DNA of 64,000 nt from JAEUMY01 sp033764435 (GCA_033764435.1 JANRIX010000007.1:52463-116462), one strand, 5' to 3'; counted from the first letter of the stretch, positions 17,784 through 26,408 are shown. The notes: generated from the letters alone by a model not told the origin. Program-made: numbers and translations.

Positions 17784-18107
17784 TCACTTCTCCAGCAGGT
17801 GCGCCTTTTCCTTCACGTCCTTCCAGTCGTCCGCGTCAGGCGGCGCGGGCTTGCGCTCGACGATCGCCTTCCAGCCCTTGGCCAGTTCGGCATTCAGCGG
17901 AATAAAGGAGCGCTGGTTCTCGGGCACGTCGTCCTCGGCGAAGATGGCCTCGACCGGACACTCGGCCACGCACAGCGTGCAGTCGATGCACTCATCCGGA
18001 TCGATGACCAGCATGTTCGGCCCCTCGCGGAAACAATCCACGGGACAGACATCGACACAGTCGGTGTACTTGCACTTGATGCACGACTCGGTGACCACGT
18101 ACGTCAT
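17784..18107 (-). CDS. fdxA: Seven-iron ferredoxin FdxA
   Basis: This is a small electron carrier with one 3Fe-4S and one 4Fe-4S cluster. The 107-residue protein shows CIKCKYTDCVDVCPVDCF and CIDCTLCVAECPVEAI, the cysteine spacing of FdxA, and the long C-terminal tail usual for the type. It is monocistronic, 62 bp from the AddB-like start. The 228-bp gap upstream of it (18108-18335) contains a GGGGGCGGGG run and no recognisable gene. Confidence 0.95.
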   Translation of the reverse strand: MTYVVTESCIKCKYTDCVDVCPVDCFREGPNMLVIDPDECIDCTLCVAECPVEAIFAEDDVPENQRSFIPLNAELAKGWKAIVERKPAPPDADDWKDVKEKAHLLEK

Positions 18108-18335
18108 CGCAAACCTCGGACACTTCGGGAAAGGGAAAGGGAGCTGCCAAACGAAGGCGCGATTCTACCAGAGGGGGCGGGGTGGGTTGGCCGGTGTCCG
18201 GGCAAATCGGCGGCATACGGATCTTGAGGCCTGGTCAGCCGGTCGCTGCGGGATTGTTCTGAGGTCAATAACGTTTGAATTCACCGGACTGCGCGGCTTT
18301 TCGCGCAGGTCCGGTGGAATGATGGGTTCGGCGTC

Positions 18336-19379
18336 TTATGCATAGGGATTGACGCCTCCGTATGTATTGAGGAGTTCGATAAGCTCGCCCGCGTACCAAG
18401 AACCAGTGCCTGCTAGTTGGGCTAGCGTCGGAATAGCAGACTTGCCTTCATTCATAGCCAGGATGATTGCGGCGCACTCACGTATGAAAACTGGCAACGA
18501 GTTGTCGAGGACAATGCTCTTCAATAGCTCCGCAGCGTTTGGTAGCGACGAGATGATTGCCTCAACAGACTGCCCAATGGCACCACGGGAAATAGAGCCC
18601 TCTTCGTCAACAAAGCCAAGGAGCTTCACAACCTGCTCACGCGAAAGCTGCGCTAGCAAGGCTGTAGCGTGGGCCTTGGTCTCTCTCGTAATGGGCTCGC
18701 CAGAGTGGGCGATGTCACCGTGCCACGGAATATGCGCAAGGAAGTAGACGAGCACGGGCGGAATCTCAGATACCGGCTTTTCAGCAAGACGCTGAACAAA
18801 ACGGTCCCAGACTTCCTGGACATTCGGATAACGTCGAAACAAAACGATTAAGCCCAGATACGACTCGTCGGGTTTGCTGGAGCCAAAAAGCTTGAATGCC
18901 TCAGCTAACGACAGGTCTGGAACTTCACGGAGGACCGTTGGGACGAACAATTTTGAGAACGTGGTTCGGTCAAACCGACTTGCTTCACTGGTGTGGAAAC
19001 GAATGACGGAATTGCTTGGGTGGTCCTTGAGGTAGCCCTTGATGTTCACCCAGTGAGCAACTCCAAGCGCAGGGACATACACAATCCCTACGACCGGAAG
19101 CGGGTGGTTAAGCCAGTAATCTCGGTGGCTTTCAATCGGAATTAGGCACTCTTCGCCCGTGGCGTTGTAGTAAGACGGGCCAGACTTGACCTGTACTGCG
19201 ACTTGGCGGTTTAGCGGTTTTTCGTCACGTACCAACTCAATGAGCCCGTCAATGCCAAGATCGTTTTCGGCTTCGATCTTATGGAACAGCGAGCCGGCTC
19301 CTTCAATCGCCGAGCGGACGAAGTTGATTCCATTCTTCGCTGTGACGTTTGTCTGCTTGTAGAGAACCATTGGGCTCAA
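18336..19379 (-). CDS. DUF4365-like protein with PD-(D/E)XK-type nuclease signature
   Basis: The 347-residue protein has an N-terminal domain of about 160 residues with Glu38, Asp44 (AENDLGIDGLIEL) and Gln63-Val-Lys65 (AVQVKSG), the spacing of a PD-(D/E)XK nuclease core as seen in DUF4365 proteins, which occur in defence and mobile contexts. The C-terminal half is helical, with repeated short helices resembling HEAT-type repeats. Base composition is visibly lower in GC than the neighbours, no iterated palindrome lies within 5 kb around it, and no partner methylase is adjacent, all consistent with recent acquisition. Function is not established. Confidence 0.7.
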   Translation of the reverse strand: MSPMVLYKQTNVTAKNGINFVRSAIEGAGSLFHKIEAENDLGIDGLIELVRDEKPLNRQVAVQVKSGPSYYNATGEECLIPIESHRDYWLNHPLPVVGIVYVPALGVAHWVNIKGYLKDHPSNSVIRFHTSEASRFDRTTFSKLFVPTVLREVPDLSLAEAFKLFGSSKPDESYLGLIVLFRRYPNVQEVWDRFVQRLAEKPVSEIPPVLVYFLAHIPWHGDIAHSGEPITRETKAHATALLAQLSREQVVKLLGFVDEEGSISRGAIGQSVEAIISSLPNAAELLKSIVLDNSLPVFIRECAAIILAMNEGKSAIPTLAQLAGTGSWYAGELIELLNTYGGVNPYA

Positions 19380-19621
19380 GACGCCGAACTAGATTTATGC
19401 AGCATAAATGCCGGATAACATTCCGCCCCACCGCGTAACACACCGAAGCGATCCTCGGTAACCCCTTGAATCCACCCGCATTCTGGACGAGAGCGCTGCA
19501 TAACACCTCCATAACAGAGTGGAAGAAAGTTACCTGCGACAATCCGTTACCGCAAGTATCGCGAAGCGCGAGAATCTGCCCCGATTCACGCTCCACCAGT
19601 CGATAGGCGATCCCGCAGGGA

Positions 19622-19650
19622 TTCCTTGATCGCGAGACGCGATCAAGGAA
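19622..19650. promoter_or_regulatory. Perfect 13-bp inverted repeat before the FimV-domain gene
   Basis: TTCCTTGATCGCG at 19622-19634 and CGCGATCAAGGAA at 19638-19650 pair perfectly around a 3-nt loop, 38 bp upstream of ATG 19688. No T-tract follows, so an operator or a 5' leader hairpin is more likely than a terminator. The rest of the 308-bp gap 19380-19687 holds no recognisable gene. Confidence 0.5.
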
Positions 19651-19687
19651 CAATGTTCGCCATCACCCCCGCTTCAGGAGAACTCCC

Positions 19688-20077
19688 ATGTCCGTTCGCA
19701 GCTTCCTGTTCTGCACGCTCATGGCGGCCAGCGCGTCGCTCCACGCCGCCGGCCTCGGCCCCATCGTGATCCATTCGGCGCTGGGCCAGCCCCTCAATGC
19801 GGAGATCGAGATCACCACGCTCGGGCCGAAGGAATTCGAATCGCTGAACGTGCGCGTGGCGAGCCCCGAGCTCTACAAGGAGCGCGGCATCACGTATCAG
19901 GGCCTGGTGCGCAACATCCGGCTCGTGCCGACCAAGCGGGAGAACGGCAGCGCGTATCTCAAGGCAACGACCGTCGGGCCGCTGAACGAGCCACTGGTGG
20001 ACCTGCTGGTGGATTTCGCCTGGCCGGGCGGACGGCTGGTGCAGAAGTATTCGCTGGCGCTGGACCCGCCGCGCTAG
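19688..20077 (+). CDS. Stand-alone FimV N-terminal-domain-like secreted protein
   Basis: The 129-residue protein has a signal peptide of about 20 residues (cleavage near SLHA-AG) followed by a domain matching the FimV N-terminus: GLGPIVIHSALGQPLNAEIEI, RVASPELYKERGITY, NEPLVDLLVDFAW and LVQKYSLALDPP. Full-length FimV continues with LysM, a membrane span and TPR repeats; here the protein ends immediately after the domain. It is therefore probably a soluble periplasmic protein of unknown role. The start ATG 19688 follows a strong AGGAG (19676-19680). Confidence 0.75.
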   Translation: MSVRSFLFCTLMAASASLHAAGLGPIVIHSALGQPLNAEIEITTLGPKEFESLNVRVASPELYKERGITYQGLVRNIRLVPTKRENGSAYLKATTVGPLNEPLVDLLVDFAWPGGRLVQKYSLALDPPR

Positions 20078-20213
20078 GCAGCGCGGGTTCAACCCGCCGC
20101 GTTTGACGCTTCCTGTCACATTGGGCATCATCGCCCGGCTCATCGGGCCGGGCGCAAGTTGCGCCGCGCACGGCACCCGGACACTTTCCCGCAGTCTTCC
20201 CACGGAGTCCCCC

Positions 20214-21800
20214 ATGAAAACCACCTTCAAGCTGAGCGCACTGTTGATGTCTTCCGCGCTCGCGTTCACCCTGGCCGCCGGTACGGCCACCGCCAAAACC
20301 CTTCGCTGGGCCAGCCAGGGCGATGTGCTGACAATGGACCCGCATTCGCAGAACGAGGGTCTGAACAACACAATGTCCGACCACGTCTATGAGCCGCTCA
20401 TCACCCGCGGCAAGAAGCTTGAGCTGCAACCGGCGCTGGCCGTGTCGTGGAAGGCGGAATCGCCGACGGTGATGCGCTTCAAGCTGCGCGACAAGGTGAC
20501 GTTCCACAACGGCGCGCCGTTCACGGCTGATGACGTGGTGTTCTCCATTCAGCGCGCGCTGGAAAAGACGTCCGACTTCTCCGCCTACATGCAGGGCATC
20601 GAAGGTGCGAAGAAGGTGGACAACCTGACGGTGGACATCATCACCAAGGGCCCGAACCCGACGCTGCTCGATCAGCTCACCGAAGTGCGCATCATGAACA
20701 AGGCCTGGGCCGACAAGTACAACGCGCAGCGCCCGCAGGACTTCAAGAACAAGGAAGAGACTTTCACCGCGCGCAACGCCAACGGCACCGGCCCCTTCGT
20801 GCTGAAGACGCGCGAGCCGGACGTGAAGACCGTGCTGGTGAAGAACTCGAACTGGTGGGGCAAGCTGGAAGGCGACATTGATGAAGTCGTCTACACGCCC
20901 ATCAAGTCTGACGCCACCCGCGTTGCTGCTCTGCTGTCAGGCGAACTGGACCTGGTGCTGGACCCGCCGGTCCAGGACATGGACCGCCTGAAGCGCGACG
21001 GCAACCTGAAGGTGCTGGAAGGCAACGAGAACCGCACCATCTTCCTCAACTTCGACCAGGGCCGGAACGAGCTGCTCTATTCGAACGTGAAGGGCAAAAA
21101 CCCGTTCAAGGACATCCGTGTGCGCCAGGCCATGGCTCATGCGATCGACGTGAACGCGATCCACAAGCAGATCATGCGTGGTCTCGCCCTGCCCACGGGC
21201 TCGCTGATCGCACCACAGGTGCGTGGCTATTCGAAGGAGTTTGACAACCGCTGGCCGCTGGATGTGGCCAAGGCCAAGAAGCTGATGGCAGACGCCGGCT
21301 ATCCGCAGGGCTTCGAGGTCACGCTGGACTGCCCGAACAACCGCTACATCAACGACGAGAAGATCTGCCAGGCGATCGCGTCAATGCTGGCCAAGATCGA
21401 CATCAAGATCAAGCTGAACTCCATGCCGCGGGTGAACTATTTCCCCAAGATCCAGAACATGGACACCAGCATGTATCTGCTGGGCTGGGGCGTGCCGACG
21501 TTCGACGCGCTGTACTCGCTGCAATCCATCCTGCGCACCAAGGGCGCGGGCGGCGACGGCAACTGGAACTTCTCCGGCTACTCCAACCCGAAAGTGGACG
21601 CGCTGGTCGACAAGCTGAAGTCCGAGCCGGATTTCACCAAGCGCGCGGCCTTGGCAAAGGAGGCGCTGCAGCTCAATCTCGCCGATGTCGGCCACATTCC
21701 CATCCACCACCAGGTCATCCCCTGGGCGATGCGCAAGAACGTGACCGCCGTGCACCGTGCGGACAACCGCATGCATGCCAAGTGGGTCACGCTGAAGTAG
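20214..21800 (+). CDS. Peptide ABC transporter substrate-binding protein (DppA/OppA type), copy 1
   Basis: This periplasmic binding protein of the SBP_bac_5 family has 528 residues, with a signal peptide (MKTTFKLSALLMSS...ATA) cleaved before KTLRWASQGD. Family segments are ADDVVFSIQRAL, ANGTGPFVLKTREP, KDIRVRQAMAHAIDV and a C-terminal IPIHHQVIPWAMR. ATG 20214 is preceded by GGAG; an open frame further upstream has no signal. A second, related binding protein follows, separated by a terminator at 21879-21913. Confidence 0.9.
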   Translation: MKTTFKLSALLMSSALAFTLAAGTATAKTLRWASQGDVLTMDPHSQNEGLNNTMSDHVYEPLITRGKKLELQPALAVSWKAESPTVMRFKLRDKVTFHNGAPFTADDVVFSIQRALEKTSDFSAYMQGIEGAKKVDNLTVDIITKGPNPTLLDQLTEVRIMNKAWADKYNAQRPQDFKNKEETFTARNANGTGPFVLKTREPDVKTVLVKNSNWWGKLEGDIDEVVYTPIKSDATRVAALLSGELDLVLDPPVQDMDRLKRDGNLKVLEGNENRTIFLNFDQGRNELLYSNVKGKNPFKDIRVRQAMAHAIDVNAIHKQIMRGLALPTGSLIAPQVRGYSKEFDNRWPLDVAKAKKLMADAGYPQGFEVTLDCPNNRYINDEKICQAIASMLAKIDIKIKLNSMPRVNYFPKIQNMDTSMYLLGWGVPTFDALYSLQSILRTKGAGGDGNWNFSGYSNPKVDALVDKLKSEPDFTKRAALAKEALQLNLADVGHIPIHHQVIPWAMRKNVTAVHRADNRMHAKWVTLK

Positions 21801-21878
21801 CCTGGCTCGCAGATGACGTGAAGCTCAAGTAGCCGGAACTACTGCCGTCTCCAGACGGTCACAAACAGCTATAATTCG

Positions 21879-21913
21879 CCGCCCGTCAGCGATCCTGACG
21901 GGCGGTTTGTTTT
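21879..21913 (+). terminator. Rho-independent terminator
   Basis: CCGCCCGTCAG at 21879-21889 pairs perfectly with CTGACGGGCGG at 21895-21905 around CGATC, followed by TTTGTTTT. It ends the copy-1 binding protein transcript, so the downstream operon probably has its own promoter in 21914-22088. A TATAATT at about 21869-21875 lies just before it. Confidence 0.9.
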
Positions 21914-22088
21914 GTAGCAGGCAGTCGTAAAACTACTGCGCAGGCCAATTTCGGGATTGCGGTGCTCGCCGTAGATAAGAACGGCTGCCGCAGTTGGCAA
22001 CCACGTCGCCCCGAACTTGACCCGCTCGCTACGTTTTCCAACAGCCTGCGAGCCACCAGCTAAAAGCCACAACAACCGAGGAGAGACC

Positions 22089-23720
22089 ATGCGTTCAGTG
22101 CGCACGCGTTCGCGAGCGATTGCGAATATTCGCATGGCCTCCGCATTGCGAATATTCGCAATCGCCGTTGCCTCCACCACGTTTCTGGCGGTGCCGGCAT
22201 CAGCCAAGACGCTGCGCTATGCCAGCCAGGACGACCCGCAGACGGTCGACCCGCATTCGGCCAACCTGCTGGTGACGTCCCGGGTGGTGTCGCAGATTTA
22301 CGAACCGCTGGTTTGGCGCGACGACAAGTGGAAGCCGATCCCCTGGCTTGCCACGTCATGGCAGATGGTCAACGACAAGACCTGGCGCTTCAAGCTGCGC
22401 GATGGCGTGAAGTTCCACGACGGCGCCACGCTGACCGCAGACGATGTGGTGTTCTCCACCGAGCGGGCGCTCTCCCCCACGTCGCAAATGCGCACCGCCA
22501 TTCAGGGGATTGTTGCCGCGAAGAAGATCGACGCGCTGACGGTGGAGTTCACGCTCGCCGAGCCGAACCCCGCGCTGCTGTCGCATCTGACCAACTTCCG
22601 CATCATGAACAAGGCCTGGGCGGAGAAGAACAACGCCGTCCGCCCGCAGGACTACAAGGCCAAGGAAGACACCTTCTCTGCGCGGAACGCCAACGGCACG
22701 GGCGCCTTCAAACTGGTCGAGTGGGCGCCCGATGTGCGCGTGCGCATGGTGCGTCATGCCGACTGGTGGGGCTTCGCTGCCAAGGCGGGCAACACCAATC
22801 TCACCGAAGTGGTGATGCTGCCCATCAAGTCGCCGGCCACGCGTCTCGCCGCGCTGGTGTCCGGTGAGGTCGACATCGTCATCGACCCGCCGACGCAGGA
22901 CGTGCAGCGCCTGAAACGCGCGCCGCACCTGAAGGTGGTCGAAGGCAACGAGATCCGCGTGCAGTACCTCGCCTTCGACATGCATCGCGACGAGCTGATC
23001 TACGGCTCGGAAAAGCAGAAGAATCCGTTCAAGGACATTCGCGTGCGCCAGGCGGTGTATCACGCCGTCGACATCGACATCATCAAGAACAAGGTGATGC
23101 GCGGCATGGCGCGCCCCACGGGCACGGTGGTCACGCCGGAAGTCATCGGCTACGACGCCAGCGTGGACAAGCGCCTGCCGTACGATCTTGCGAAAGCCAA
23201 AAAACTGCTGGCCGATGCCGGCTACCCGAAGGGCTTCGATGTCACCCTGGACTGCGGCAACAACCAACCCGCCGCGGATATCTGCCAGGCGGTGGCGGTG
23301 ATGCTGAACCAGGCCGGCATCCGGGTGAAACCAAATATCGTGGTGCAATCCGCGTTCTTCCCCAAGATCGAGAAATACGACACAAGTTTCTATTTGTTGT
23401 CCTGGGGGGGTGGCGTCACGGCGGATTCGGCGTATACCCTCAATCTGCTGTTGCATTCGGTCGGGCAGAAGGGTGAAGGCGACTTCAACATGGGCCGCTG
23501 GGTCAACAAAGACGTGGACGCGCTCATCAAGCTGATCCGCAGCGAAAGCGACACTGCCAAGCGCAATGCGAATATTCGCGAGGCGCTCGCCATCACCGCC
23601 CGTGATCTGCCCGTCATTCCACTGCACCAGCAACGCATTCCCTGGGTCATGAAGCAGAACGTCGATGCCTGGTTCTCGCCCGTCAACACCGTGTATTTCT
23701 ACAAGACCCGATTGAACTGA
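22089..23720 (+). CDS. Peptide ABC transporter substrate-binding protein, copy 2
   Basis: The 543-residue SBP_bac_5 protein is homologous to the preceding gene (KTLRYASQDDPQTVDPHSAN, ADDVVFSTERAL, KDIRVRQAVYHAVD, IPLHQQRIPWVMK). A strong GAGGAGA precedes ATG 22089. The signal peptide is unusually long and is partly built from two exact palindromes (22122-22133 and 22148-22159) that encode Ala-Asn-Ile-Arg and Arg-Ile-Phe-Ala 26 bp apart; an alternative start at ATG 22134 would give a more usual peptide. It begins the permease operon, one base before dppB. Confidence 0.9.
   Translation: MRSVRTRSRAIANIRMASALRIFAIAVASTTFLAVPASAKTLRYASQDDPQTVDPHSANLLVTSRVVSQIYEPLVWRDDKWKPIPWLATSWQMVNDKTWRFKLRDGVKFHDGATLTADDVVFSTERALSPTSQMRTAIQGIVAAKKIDALTVEFTLAEPNPALLSHLTNFRIMNKAWAEKNNAVRPQDYKAKEDTFSARNANGTGAFKLVEWAPDVRVRMVRHADWWGFAAKAGNTNLTEVVMLPIKSPATRLAALVSGEVDIVIDPPTQDVQRLKRAPHLKVVEGNEIRVQYLAFDMHRDELIYGSEKQKNPFKDIRVRQAVYHAVDIDIIKNKVMRGMARPTGTVVTPEVIGYDASVDKRLPYDLAKAKKLLADAGYPKGFDVTLDCGNNQPAADICQAVAVMLNQAGIRVKPNIVVQSAFFPKIEKYDTSFYLLSWGGGVTADSAYTLNLLLHSVGQKGEGDFNMGRWVNKDVDALIKLIRSESDTAKRNANIREALAITARDLPVIPLHQQRIPWVMKQNVDAWFSPVNTVYFYKTRLN
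22122..22133. repeat. GCGAATATTCGC palindrome
   Basis: Exact; signal peptide of binding protein 2, Ala-Asn-Ile-Arg phase; 26 bp from the next. Confidence 0.95.
22148..22159. repeat. GCGAATATTCGC palindrome
   Basis: Exact, extended to ATTGCGAATATTCGCAAT; signal peptide of binding protein 2, Arg-Ile-Phe-Ala phase. Confidence 0.95.
23568..23579. repeat. GCGAATATTCGC palindrome
   Basis: Exact; binding protein 2 C-terminus, Ala-Asn-Ile-Arg phase. Confidence 0.95.
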
Positions 23721-23721
23721 C

Positions 23722-24708
23722 ATGCTCGCGTTCGTCATCCGCCGTTTGCTGCAAAGCGTCCTCGTGATGTTGGCCGTGGCCTTCATCGCGTTCTCGCTGT
23801 TCAATTTCGTGGGCGACCCCGTGTCGCTCATGCTCCCGCCCGAGGCCACGCAACAGGACCGGGAGGAAGTCAGGAAGACTCTCGGCCTGGACCAGCCCTT
23901 CTACGTGCAGTTCAAGGTGTTCATCACCAATGCACTGCAGGGCAACTTCGGCATCTCGCTGCGTCTGGGCCGGCCGGTCTCTGCACTGCTCGCCGAACGC
24001 CTGCCCGCCACGCTGGAGCTGGCCTTCGCCGCCGCAATCATCGGCCTCTTCATCGGCATCCCGATGGGCGTGTACACGGCGTTGAAGCGGGAGAGCTGGA
24101 TTTCCCGTGCGTTGCTCACCACCTCACTCATCGGCGTGTCGCTGCCCAACTTCCTGATCGGTATCTTCCTCATCCTCATCTTTGCGGTGTGGCTGGGCTG
24201 GTTGCCCTCCTTCGGCCGTGGTGATGTGACCCAGATCGGGTTCTGGACCACCGGGCTCCTCACGGCCACCGGCCTGAAGGCACTCATCCTCCCGGCCATC
24301 ACGCTGTCGTTCTATCCGGTCACGCTGATCATGCGGCTGGTGCGCTCCGAGATGCTGGAAGTGCTGCGCACCGACTACATCAAGTTCGCCCGCGCCCGCG
24401 GCCTGACCAACCGCTCGGTGCATTTCGGTCACGCTCTCAAGAACACGCTGGTGCCCGTGATCACCATCACCGGCCTGCAGCTGGGCGGCGTCATCGCCTT
24501 TGCCATCGTCACCGAGACGGTGTTCCAGTGGCCGGGCATGGGATTGCTCTTCATCCAGGCGGTGCAGTTCGCCGACATTCCGGTGATGGCGGCCTATCTC
24601 TGCCTCATCGGGTTCATTTTCGTGGTCATCAACCTCATCGTCGACATGCTCTACTTCGTGGTCGATCCGCGTCTTCGCGTCGAACGCCCGGGTGGAGGAG
24701 GACACTGA
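23722..24708 (+). CDS. Dipeptide ABC transporter permease DppB-like
   Basis: The 328-residue inner-membrane permease has the N-terminal span and periplasmic segment of the DppB/OppB family (RRLLQSVLVMLAVAFIAFSLF, GNFGISLRLGRPV), and the cytoplasmic EAA loop (MRLVRSEMLEVLRTDYIKFA, ARGLTNRSVHFGHALKN) that docks with the ATPases. It lies one base after the second binding protein and is followed directly by the DppC-like gene, so it is part of one operon. Confidence 0.92.
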   Translation: MLAFVIRRLLQSVLVMLAVAFIAFSLFNFVGDPVSLMLPPEATQQDREEVRKTLGLDQPFYVQFKVFITNALQGNFGISLRLGRPVSALLAERLPATLELAFAAAIIGLFIGIPMGVYTALKRESWISRALLTTSLIGVSLPNFLIGIFLILIFAVWLGWLPSFGRGDVTQIGFWTTGLLTATGLKALILPAITLSFYPVTLIMRLVRSEMLEVLRTDYIKFARARGLTNRSVHFGHALKNTLVPVITITGLQLGGVIAFAIVTETVFQWPGMGLLFIQAVQFADIPVMAAYLCLIGFIFVVINLIVDMLYFVVDPRLRVERPGGGGH

Positions 24709-24709
24709 C

Positions 24710-25633
24710 ATGGCAACCAAGCAATCCATGCTGGCCCGTGCGCTGGACAGCGACATCTTCTACAGCTTCAAGCGCTCGCCACTCATCATCATTTCTGCCC
24801 TGGTCACGCTGATCTGCATCCTCGGTGCGGTGTTCGCGCCCATCCTGGCACCGCACAATCCGTTCGACCTGGCCTCGCTCAATCTGCTGGACGCATTCAC
24901 CTCGCCCGCCTGGACCGACAACGGCAAGTCGCAATATTTGCTCGGGACAGACGACCAGGGCCGCGATGTGCTCTCCACCATCATGTACGGCGCGCGCATG
25001 TCGCTGCTGGTCGGTTTTCTCGCCACCATGCTGGCCATGATCCTTGGCGTGTCGCTCGGCCTCATCGCCGGCTATGTCGGCGGCAAGGTCGACGCCTTCA
25101 TCATGCGCGTGGCCGACATCCAGCTGTCCTTCCCCGCGATCCTGATCGCGCTGCTGATCGATGGTGTCGCTCGCGTGGCGCTGCCGTAGGACCAGCACGA
25201 CACGCTGGCGCTTTACGTGCTGGTGATCGCCATCGCCGCCTCCGGCTGGGTGCGCTATGCCCGCACGGTGCGCGGCTCCACACTGGTGGAACGGAACAAG
25301 GAATATGTGCAGGCAGCGCGCGTCATCGGGCGCAGCAAGATTGCGATCATGTTCACCCACGTGCTGCCCAACGTGCTGGGCCCGGTGCTGGTGCTGGGCA
25401 CGCTGCATATCGGCGAAGCCATCATCACCGAGGCCACGCTGTCCTTCCTCGGTGTGGGCGTGCCGCCGACGCAGCCTTCGCTCGGCACGCTGATCCGCAT
25501 CGGCAACGATTTCCTCTTTTCCGGCGAGTGGTGGATCACGGTGTTCCCCGGTACGGCCCTCGTCATCCTCGTGCTGGCCATCAACCTTCTGGGCGACTGG
25601 CTGCGCGACGCCTTGAATCCACGACTCAGATAG
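24710..25633 (+). pseudogene. Dipeptide ABC transporter permease DppC-like, interrupted by an in-frame amber
   Basis: DppC is the second membrane subunit of the importer. The start ATG 24710 is preceded by GGAGGAGG, which overlaps a possible GTG at 24692. The frame encodes 159 residues (ATKQSMLARALDSDIFYSF, FLGTDDQGRDVLSTI) and then hits TAG at 25187-25189. The same frame continues for 147 codons and encodes the rest of the permease, including the EAA loop (YARTVRGSTLVERNKEYVQA) and the C-terminal span. A single substitution (for example CAG or GAG to TAG) explains the break. Truncation would remove the ATPase-docking loop and inactivate the importer unless the codon is suppressed or is a sequence error. 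Confidence 0.88.
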
Positions 25634-25641
25634 GAGCCACC

Positions 25642-26019
25642 ATGAACCGTTCTCTCATCCTGGCCGGCCTCGTCCTGCCCTTTATCGCCGCCTGTGCAAT
25701 CACGCCCGAAGCCGGGAAACCCGCCGAAGTCACCGGCATGCTGTCCGATGTCGTCGTCGCCAATCGGTCCGCCACTGGCATCCTGACTGTGGATGGCAAG
25801 CCCGTGGAAGGCAAGGTGGTCGCCATTCAATCCGGCAAGCGCACGGTGCGCTTCCTGGCTTTGCCGATTCCCGGCCACCGGGGTGGCGAAGTAAAGAGCC
25901 TTGACCTGAATGTAAAACCTTGCACCCGCTACTACATCAACGCCCAACGCCAAAACGCCCGAACATTGGATTGGGAGCCGGTGATTGGCAAGGAAGAACC
26001 CATGGCGGGCTGCAAGTGA
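25642..26019 (+). CDS. Small lipoprotein, tandem paralogue 1
   Basis: The 125-residue protein has a lipobox at FIAAC (Cys near residue 18). The mature part aligns throughout with the next gene: a core of SGKRTVRFLALPIPGHRGGE, then VKPCTRYYINAQ, and DWEPVIGKEEPMAGC at the end. Three conserved Cys or Tyr positions are shared. AGGAG precedes ATG 25642. It sits within the peptide transport operon between dppC and dppD. The function is not recognised; the position suggests expression with the importer. Confidence 0.75.
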   Translation: MNRSLILAGLVLPFIAACAITPEAGKPAEVTGMLSDVVVANRSATGILTVDGKPVEGKVVAIQSGKRTVRFLALPIPGHRGGEVKSLDLNVKPCTRYYINAQRQNARTLDWEPVIGKEEPMAGCK

Positions 26020-26378
26020 AGTCCGCGCTTGCAACTGCACTGTTACTCTCCCTCTCCGCCTGCGCCATCACGGGCGTGAGCGAGGTGACCGGCGAGCGCT
26101 ACTCGCGTGTGGAGATGAACCGCTCTGCCGCGATCATCCTGGATGTCGATGGCCGGTCCAGCAACGACCGCTACGTGCGTGTCGAACCGGGCAAGCGCGT
26201 CATCCGCATGCAGGCCTTCCCGGTGTCCGGCTTCCGCCAGGGCGAAGTGCGCACGCTGACGCTCGACATGAAGCCCTGCGTCCGCTACTACCTCAACGTG
26301 CAACGGAAGACCGGCATTTCCCAGGACTGGGAGCCGGTTATCGACAAGGAAGAGCCGTTGCCCGGCTGCAAGCCTTGA
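26016..26378 (+). CDS. Small lipoprotein, tandem paralogue 2
   Basis: The 120-residue paralogue of the preceding protein starts at GTG 26016, which overlaps the previous TGA (GTGA junction), so the two are translationally coupled. It has a signal peptide with lipobox LSAC and shares PGKRVIRMQAFPVSGFRQGE, MKPCVRYYLNVQ and DWEPVIDKEEPLPGC with its partner. The pair looks like a local duplication that has diverged. No function is recognised. The annotated start is chosen over a longer frame because it places the hydrophobic signal at the N-terminus. Confidence 0.75.
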   Translation: MKSALATALLLSLSACAITGVSEVTGERYSRVEMNRSAAIILDVDGRSSNDRYVRVEPGKRVIRMQAFPVSGFRQGEVRTLTLDMKPCVRYYLNVQRKTGISQDWEPVIDKEEPLPGCKP

Positions 26379-26408
26379 TCCTTTAGCCTCCCACCGACGT
26401 TAGCTCCT

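Noticed and set aside
18108..18335. A possible RNA gene in the gap upstream of fdxA
   Set aside because: There is a G-rich run but no cloverleaf, terminator or conserved structure that I can recognise.
19303..19653. A 116-codon minus-strand frame upstream of the DUF4365-like gene
   Set aside because: It overlaps the start of that gene in another frame, has unusual composition and no signal or domain.
2028..25189. Reassignment of TAG as a sense codon
   Set aside because: TAG ends at least eight genes in the window at their expected C-termini, so a code change is not supported; suppression or error remains possible for the two internal ambers.
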